Positions 58,542 through 64,000 of a DNA stretch of 64,000 bases are shown in pieces (position 1 is the first letter of the stretch; the number at the start of each line of letters is the position of its first letter). This DNA is from Caballeronia temeraria. GTDB lineage: Bacteria; Pseudomonadota; Gammaproteobacteria; Burkholderiales; Burkholderiaceae. The notes under the pieces were generated by a model, which was not told the DNA's origin, ran no database searches, and was given only the letters and a program-made list of their open reading frames with translations. The stretch is from contig NZ_FCOI02000013.1 of NCBI RefSeq assembly GCF_001544795.2, positions 124,001 to 188,000 of the forward strand. The letters run 5' to 3'. The position numbers were made by a program, and so were the translations under genes.

Positions 58542-59671
58542 TTCTGCGGCACGCCTTTGCGCCACGCGCCCCAATGTGTAACAACCTCCTGTATGAAAGG
58601 ACTGCCCGTTCGATACAGATTTTCGATCGCCGGCGTAAAGCCGCCCTGATCCGCGTAATTGAGCAGATTGTCCGACGCGGTCTGCCCTTCGTAAGGCCGA
58701 TCGAAGTCGGACCCGGCGCGCAGCACCGCCACGCGCGACAAATCCACCCGTTTCACGCTCGCCGCGCGCTTGAGCGCCTCGTAGGTCGCGTTGTCTTCCT
58801 GTTGCGTCGTGCAATAGACGCCGCGCCCGTCGGTCAGCAGCTTCGTCCAGGCGCGCGCCCGCTCGCCGATATATTTGCCGGACCACCACGTATCGCCCGC
58901 GAGCGTGTCGCACTGGATCACGCGCGGCGGCTGGTTCGCTGGCGCGTAGCCGAACTTCGCGCGCGCGACCTTGGCCTGGTCGCTGTCCGAGAGCGTTACA
59001 TTTCGCGAGATGGCGAAAGCCGCATCGGCCAATGATGCGTTGAGCGCGAAAACCTCCGTCCGGTAGTCGAGCGGCGGTTTCTCGTATGGACTCTTGGTGT
59101 TGATCCCGAGGAAACCTGTCGGCCAGTCGGCGGGCTTTTCGCGCGCGTCGAGTTCCCACTGGATGCCGAAATCGACGAGATATTTCGCCCACGCCGCCGA
59201 ACCGAGCGTGCCCTGTTTCGGATCGATGCCCGCGATGCCCGCGACCAGAAAATACGTGTGCCGCAGATTGAAGCGGTCCGAAAACGCGAGCGCCATGATC
59301 GACGCGGCTGCGTTCGTATGGCCCATGCCCGTCGTCATGACGCAGACATCGTCGCGATTGCAGTTCACCTCGGGATAATCCGGCGACAGTCCCGGCACCT
59401 TGACCGCCTGCCACGGCCCGAGCTTGTCGAGCCAGATCTGCCCTTCGGGCCCGAACATCGTGATGATCATGACCTTGACGTGACGGCCGCCGTCGCCGTG
59501 GCCGCTTGATTCGTCGACGTCATTGGACTGCTGGGCGAACGCGCAGCCGGTGAAGCTCGCGAGACTCGCGAGGCCGGCGGCGCAAAGCGTTGCGCAGGCG
59601 GTTTTTCTGAGCCTTAGCGCTCGGGGCGTGCCTTGTTGCGCTTTCGATCGTGACGCACGGACTTTTCTCAT
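58538..59671 (-). CDS. Purine nucleoside permease (NUP) family protein
   Basis: A 377-residue exported protein. Signal peptide (CAAGLASLASFTGCAFAQ, possibly with a lipobox-like Cys) and a phosphorylase-like domain: VKVMIITMFGPEGQIWLDKL, VCVMTTGMGHTNAAASIMAL, FLVAGIAGIDPKQGTLGSA and VAVLRAGSDFDRP match the PF06516 purine nucleoside permease family. Despite the name these resemble nucleoside phosphorylase folds. Function in this organism is not established. Confidence 0.85.
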   Translation of the reverse strand: MRKVRASRSKAQQGTPRALRLRKTACATLCAAGLASLASFTGCAFAQQSNDVDESSGHGDGGRHVKVMIITMFGPEGQIWLDKLGPWQAVKVPGLSPDYPEVNCNRDDVCVMTTGMGHTNAAASIMALAFSDRFNLRHTYFLVAGIAGIDPKQGTLGSAAWAKYLVDFGIQWELDAREKPADWPTGFLGINTKSPYEKPPLDYRTEVFALNASLADAAFAISRNVTLSDSDQAKVARAKFGYAPANQPPRVIQCDTLAGDTWWSGKYIGERARAWTKLLTDGRGVYCTTQQEDNATYEALKRAASVKRVDLSRVAVLRAGSDFDRPYEGQTASDNLLNYADQGGFTPAIENLYRTGSPFIQEVVTHWGAWRKGVPQK

Positions 59672-59793
59672 GGCGGGCTGATCCTCGTAAGGGTTCGACC
59701 TTCGAAAGAAGACCGCGCCCGTCGAGAGCGCAGTCAGCCCGCACGATTATAGGAGAGCGAATAAAACGTGTTTCGCGCGATGTCCGCGCGGCC

Positions 59794-62346
59794 TCAGGTG
59801 CCGCTTTGCGACGTGCGCGGCGGCGGCGCGTTCGATGCGACATCCGGCGAGCCTGCCGCTTCGCTCGTCGGATGCTGCGCGGCCTTCGACGGCTCGCCGC
59901 GCTGATCCGCGCCCGTATCTTCCGCGTCCTGAACGCCTTCCGGCGCGCCTTCGTGATTGCTCCCGTTCACGATCACGAAGTTGCGCTGCGGATTCGCGAT
60001 CTCGATGCCGCGCGCCGTGAACTCGTTGAGGATGCGCCGGTTGAACTCGCGCTGCACGGGCCAGCGCGAGCTGTCGCGGCACTGGATCTGGCCCGCGAGC
60101 GTGACGGTCGAGCCGTCGACGGCATCGACGCCCCAGAAGCTGAAGTCGGAGAGAATGCCGTCGCGGAAGGCTTCGTCGTTGCGCAAGGCCGAGCCGATTT
60201 CCTTCAGCGTGGAGATCGCGAGATCGACATCCTGGCCGAGCGCGATCGACACGCGCACCGCCGCATTGCCGATGCCGCGATTCGTGTTGTTCACCGTCGA
60301 CACCGAGCTGAACGGCACCGTGTAGAGCGAACCGTCGCCGCCGCGCAGGCGCACCGTGCGGATCGACAGATACTCGACCGTGCCCGACACGCCCGCGAGC
60401 GTCACCCAGTCGCCGACCTGCATCGCGTTTTCCATCAACAGGAAGATGCCGGTGATGAGATCCTGCACGAGCTTTTGCGAGCCGAAGCCGAGCGCCACGC
60501 CGAAGATGCTCGCGCTCGCGAGCAACGGCGCCGTGTTCACGCCGAGCTCGGAAAGGCCCGTCAGGACGACGACCATCGCGATGATGATGAAGAGGCCGGT
60601 GCGCATCATCGGCAGCAGCGTGCGCAGGCGCGCGGCGCGCAGGCGTTCGCCGCTCGCGGTCCATTGTTCGAGCCGCCGCTCGACGACGATATTCGCCGCT
60701 TCCCACACGAATACCGCGAACACGGCCGCGATCACGATGGTGATGAGCGCCGACGCGAGCCGGTTGCCCACGCCGCCCGACGTGAAGAAATGCACGATAT
60801 CGACGTGCCATACCTGCAGCAGCGCAACCACGGTGATGACCGAAATAAGCGCCTGCACGACGCGCCGCAGCGCCGGGTAATAGCGATACGCGCGGCGCCG
60901 CGCGATCGACTCGTTCGCGAGATCGTCGTCGTCCTGATGGAAAACGCGGCCGAGCGCGCCGAACGCGACAATTGCCAGCACGCGCGCGCCGACCAGCACG
61001 AGCAAGGACACGCCGCCCAGATGAAAGAGCGTCCGGTAACCGTTCTGCACGTCGAGCGCCCAGACGAACCACAGCGCGATCACGAAGAAAATGGCGACGC
61101 CCGCCCAGACATCGGCGATCCACGCGCCGAAGAACCGGGTCGAGCGATTCGCCCTCGCCCGCTCCCGGATGCGCTCCGCCACCGACGTGCGGCTCTGGAA
61201 GATCACGAACGCGATCATCAGATGCACGATCAGCAGCGTGACCTTCAGCACCGCGATGCGCGCATCGCCGGACAGCCCGATCGGTTCGCCGCCATTGGCA
61301 AGCGCGATGCCCGCGCCCGCCACGCACACGATGCGCAGCACCCAGCGATGCGTATAGGCCGCGAAAAAGTCGCGCATCTGGATGAGGCGCAGTCCGGGCG
61401 CACGCGGCGCGAGGAAAAATCCGCTCACGATGACAATTGCGCGGCACGCCAGATAGACGTCGATGAGCGCGCCCGCGACGTTCGCCTCGGGCGTGTTGTC
61501 GTCGATGAGGATGGACATCAGCAGCGTCACCACGCCGATGAACACGACGAGCGGAACCAGTGACAGCAGCCCGTACAGCAGCGCGCTCGGCAGGCGCTGC
61601 AACAGCGTCCAGTGACGCGCGGCGTGACGCTGGCCCCGCGCGGAGTCGGCGTTGCGCTCGGCGAGATGCATCGCGGTCGCGTCGCCGCTGTGCGCCGCGG
61701 CGTCTTCCGCGCGCTCGGCGGCGTTTTGTTCGCGCACGAGGCTGGGGTCCTGCGCTTCGGCATCGGCGACGCCGCGTGCGGCGATCCGTGCACGCGGCCG
61801 CTTCAGCAGGCGCAGGCACACGAATTCGAGCAGCAGCGCGGGCACCAGCGACGCCAGCACGGTCCACGCAACATGGCCGATCAGCGCACGGCCGTTCTCA
61901 CTCGACGCCCGATCGCGCCACCACGAAACGACCGAGCCGAAATCGAGCAACGCCACCGTCGAATGCCGCAGACCCGCGCCGATCTGCACGAGCCAGTGCC
62001 CGGCCTGCCGCGACAACTGCGATGCGAGCCCGTTCGCCGTCAACGAATGCGCGAGCACGCCCGACGCGCCCGATGCAGGCGCCGCCGCCGATGCCGCCTG
62101 CGGTGCGCTCGCGGGCGCGGCCAGCGCGCCTGCCGCCGCGATGGCGCGCAACGTATCCGCGACTTGCGAACGGCGCGCCGGATCGTTGAGCACCGTGAGC
62201 GCATCGCGCGCCTGTTGCGGCGTCAGCGCGACGGCCGGCTGCGAGGCGTGCTGTGCGGAAGCGGCTGCGGCGAAGGAGGATTGAGAAAAAATCGGAAGGA
62301 AGCTCGATACGACGACGAGCAGCACTGCAAGGAGCAATTTGCGCAT
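59794..62346 (-). CDS. Large MscS-family mechanosensitive channel protein
   Basis: An 850-residue inner membrane protein. Signal peptide, a periplasmic Ala-rich region (about 30-130), about ten further helices, then the MscS pore helix and beta domain: NTAPLLASASIFGVALGFGSQKLVQDLITGIFLL (about 605-640), MQVGDWVTLAGVSGTVEYLSIRTVRL and the C-terminal alpha/beta part. A hydrophilic tail of 70 residues follows. YbiO/YnaI-like. Acts as osmotic safety valve. Confidence 0.9.
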   Translation of the reverse strand: MRKLLLAVLLVVVSSFLPIFSQSSFAAAASAQHASQPAVALTPQQARDALTVLNDPARRSQVADTLRAIAAAGALAAPASAPQAASAAAPASGASGVLAHSLTANGLASQLSRQAGHWLVQIGAGLRHSTVALLDFGSVVSWWRDRASSENGRALIGHVAWTVLASLVPALLLEFVCLRLLKRPRARIAARGVADAEAQDPSLVREQNAAERAEDAAAHSGDATAMHLAERNADSARGQRHAARHWTLLQRLPSALLYGLLSLVPLVVFIGVVTLLMSILIDDNTPEANVAGALIDVYLACRAIVIVSGFFLAPRAPGLRLIQMRDFFAAYTHRWVLRIVCVAGAGIALANGGEPIGLSGDARIAVLKVTLLIVHLMIAFVIFQSRTSVAERIRERARANRSTRFFGAWIADVWAGVAIFFVIALWFVWALDVQNGYRTLFHLGGVSLLVLVGARVLAIVAFGALGRVFHQDDDDLANESIARRRAYRYYPALRRVVQALISVITVVALLQVWHVDIVHFFTSGGVGNRLASALITIVIAAVFAVFVWEAANIVVERRLEQWTASGERLRAARLRTLLPMMRTGLFIIIAMVVVLTGLSELGVNTAPLLASASIFGVALGFGSQKLVQDLITGIFLLMENAMQVGDWVTLAGVSGTVEYLSIRTVRLRGGDGSLYTVPFSSVSTVNNTNRGIGNAAVRVSIALGQDVDLAISTLKEIGSALRNDEAFRDGILSDFSFWGVDAVDGSTVTLAGQIQCRDSSRWPVQREFNRRILNEFTARGIEIANPQRNFVIVNGSNHEGAPEGVQDAEDTGADQRGEPSKAAQHPTSEAAGSPDVASNAPPPRTSQSGT

Positions 62347-62494
62347 GGGTCGATTGAAGATCTCGAAATTTCAGGGACTCGATGCGGACGACGCGCACAA
62401 CCTATGCTAACGCGAGGCCGTCGGCACGGCAGAAGCGGGTCAGGAGGACCCTGAACGGGTAGCACGCCGCGCTCCTGCCCCGCGCTGTACAGGC

Positions 62495-63421
62495 TCAGAG
62501 GGCCGTCGGCTCGCCGCGATCGCGCGCGACGTCGGGTTCGAAAAACACCCAGCGCACTTGCGGAAAAGCACGCTGCAGGTCGTCTTCGATGACGTTGATC
62601 GCATCGATCATCGCGCGGCCGCTCGCGTAGTCGATCATTTCGGCCTGCACCGCGACCACCACGTGTTTGCCCCATTGCAGCGTGATGAGGCTGATGATGC
62701 GCGTGATTTCGGGACGCGCGCGCAAGTGCGCATCGATCGCCTTGCGCACTTCGGGGCTCGCGGATTCGCCGACGATCATCGACTTCACTTCGCGCGCGAC
62801 GAGAAACGCGATGATCATCAGCAGCACGCCGACGCCAATCGAGCCGGCGGCGTCGTAGGCCGGATTGCCGGTGAGCATCGTCATGAGCACGGCGGCGAAC
62901 GCGATCGCGAGGCCGAGCAGCGCCGCGACATCCTCGCCCGCGACGACGAGCAACTCCGATTCGCGCGTCTCGCGGAACCATCGCCACAGGGTTTTATTTG
63001 GTGCGCCCTTGCGGATTTCGCGCACCGCGCCCGCGAGCGAGAACGCTTCGAGCACGACCGAAATGCCGAGAATCACGAGCGCGACGATCGGATTCGACAA
63101 CGGCTCGTGATGCATCAGCCGATGCGCGCCCTCGTACACCGAAAACGCGCCGCCGACGAAGAACAGCAGCAGCGCGACGATCAGCGCGTAGAAATAGATC
63201 TCGCGCCCCGAGCCCAGCGGATGCAGCGCGTTCGCGGGCGCTTGCGCACGCTTCAGGCCGAAAAGCAGCAGCAGCTGATTGCCGCAATCGGCGGTGGAAT
63301 GGATGGCTTCGGCGAACATCGCGCCCGAGCCGGTGAAGGCCGCCGCCCCGAACTTGCAGACGGCGATGCCGAAGTTCGCGGCGAGCGCGTAGAAAATGGC
63401 TTTCGGTGATTCTTCCTTCAT
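62495..63421 (-). CDS. Cation diffusion facilitator (CDF) transporter
   Basis: A 308-residue membrane protein with six helices and a cytoplasmic domain. GSGAMFAEAIHSTADCGNQLLLLFGL (helix 2, with the metal-site His-Ser-x-x-Asp) and DAAGSIGVGVLLMIIAFLV (helix 5) are the CDF blocks. Exports divalent metals such as Zn or Co in exchange for protons. Metal specificity cannot be fixed from the sequence. Fifteen bases downstream of selD, same direction. Confidence 0.9.
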   Translation of the reverse strand: MKEESPKAIFYALAANFGIAVCKFGAAAFTGSGAMFAEAIHSTADCGNQLLLLFGLKRAQAPANALHPLGSGREIYFYALIVALLLFFVGGAFSVYEGAHRLMHHEPLSNPIVALVILGISVVLEAFSLAGAVREIRKGAPNKTLWRWFRETRESELLVVAGEDVAALLGLAIAFAAVLMTMLTGNPAYDAAGSIGVGVLLMIIAFLVAREVKSMIVGESASPEVRKAIDAHLRARPEITRIISLITLQWGKHVVVAVQAEMIDYASGRAMIDAINVIEDDLQRAFPQVRWVFFEPDVARDRGEPTAL

Positions 63422-63436
63422 GCCGTTTATGTTCGA

Positions 63437-64000
63437 TTAACTCACGTCGATACGGCCGGGGCCGTCTACCATTTCGCCGATCACCGCTGCATCGTTGAAG
63501 CCGTCCGCGCGGAAGATGGCGAGCACGTCGTTCACCGCGCCCGGCGCGCACGACACGAGCAAACCGCCCGACGTCTGCGGATCGGTGAGCAAGGCGCGGG
63601 CCTCGTCGCCATCGACGTTCAGGGAAATATCGCTGCCATACGCGCTCCAGTTGCGCCCCGACGCGCCCGTATAGATGCCCTCGCGCACGAACTCGCGCAC
63701 GTGCGGCAGCCACGGCAGATCGGCGTAACGGATGCGCGCCGTCAGCTTCGCGCCGCGCGCGAGTTCGAGCGTGTGACCGAGCAGACCGAAGCCGGTGACG
63801 TCGGTGAGTGCATGCACGCCGTCGAGTTGCGCGAGTTCCGCGCCGGGGCGATTGAGCTTGGTGGTCGCGTCGATCATCGCCTTGTAGCCTGCGGCATCGA
63901 GCTTGTCCTTCTTCAGCGCCGCCGACAGCACGCCGACGCCGAGCGGCTTGCCGAGCACGAGCACGTCGCCCGCGCGCGCGGCCGCGTTGCGCTTCACGCG
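63437..64000 (-). CDS. selD: Selenide, water dikinase (SelD), partial
   Basis: C-terminal part of selenophosphate synthetase; the 5' portion lies beyond the window edge. AGDVLVLGKPLGVGVLSAAL, ALTDVTGFGLLGHTLELARG and LLTDPQTSGGLLVSC are the family's ATP-binding and catalytic blocks. Visible length about 188 residues of an expected 340-350. The gene makes selenophosphate for selenocysteine or selenouridine tRNA. Confidence 0.93.
   Translation of the reverse strand, partial: RVKRNAAARAGDVLVLGKPLGVGVLSAALKKDKLDAAGYKAMIDATTKLNRPGAELAQLDGVHALTDVTGFGLLGHTLELARGAKLTARIRYADLPWLPHVREFVREGIYTGASGRNWSAYGSDISLNVDGDEARALLTDPQTSGGLLVSCAPGAVNDVLAIFRADGFNDAAVIGEMVDGPGRIDVS

Noticed and set aside
59650-61563. 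637-residue rightward open frame over the MscS gene
   Set aside because: Antisense shadow of a high-GC gene: very rich in Arg, His and Asp, no domain, and the minus-strand MscS protein is clearly real.
1-64000. CRISPR array, rRNA genes or transposase genes
   Set aside because: No regularly spaced repeats, no rRNA-like sequence and no transposase motif seen on either strand.

Overview
The window looks like chromosomal DNA of a plant- or soil-associated member of the Burkholderiaceae, most likely a Caballeronia or Paraburkholderia. The signs are high GC content, codon use rich in GCG, CGC and CTC, an H-NS family protein with YRDP...TWSGRGRAP motifs, flhDC, many LysR regulators, and paralogue-rich catabolic clusters. 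Genus is an inference; no rRNA or other marker gene lies in the window.

Left part (1-29730), catabolic. It opens with an Ohr peroxidase, a VOC protein and an H-NS protein with two DNA-binding modules. Urate catabolism genes follow: two 5-hydroxyisourate hydrolases (one with a Tat-like signal), an MFS carrier, a LysR regulator and OHCU decarboxylase. From about 6.1 to 18.6 kb is an indole-3-acetate (auxin) degradation (iac-type) cluster with homologues of iacG, E, H, I, B, A, D, C and F. It also carries a FixJ-like response regulator, a FixL-like PAS kinase, a LysR regulator and an MFS carrier. An AraC regulator and a tryptophan-tryptophylquinone aromatic amine dehydrogenase operon come next: heavy chain, MauE, MauD, light chain, two cytochromes c, aldehyde dehydrogenase and a porin. 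Catechol 1,2-dioxygenase follows. Read together, these genes could take an aromatic amine such as tryptamine through its aldehyde and indole-3-acetate to catechol and cis,cis-muconate.

Middle part (29895-41450), a roughly 11.5 kb integrated virus. It has a rolling-circle replication protein with HxH and YxxxY motifs, a PM2-P2-like (double jelly-roll) major capsid protein, a P9-like packaging ATPase, a GH24 lysozyme, a run of small one-helix membrane proteins, a very basic 32-residue peptide and a membrane-anchored Cro/CI-type regulator. No tail, portal or integrase gene is seen. It is best read as a tailless, membrane-containing corticovirus-like (PM2-like) prophage. Its ends are two dif-like sites sharing a 17 bp core, so the likely integration route is the host XerC/XerD system at dif.

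Right part (41.5-64 kb), housekeeping and accessory: dihydroxyacetone kinase DhaK/DhaL, a GH15 glucoamylase-like enzyme, a Na+/H+ antiporter, a subtilase-like protein without recognisable catalytic His and Ser motifs, TerC, NhaR, an HPF/RaiA-like protein, a glycosyltransferase, an outer-membrane barrel protein, DNA polymerase II, flhDC, a purine nucleoside permease-family protein, a large MscS-type channel, a CDF cation transporter, and the 3' part of selD running off the window edge.
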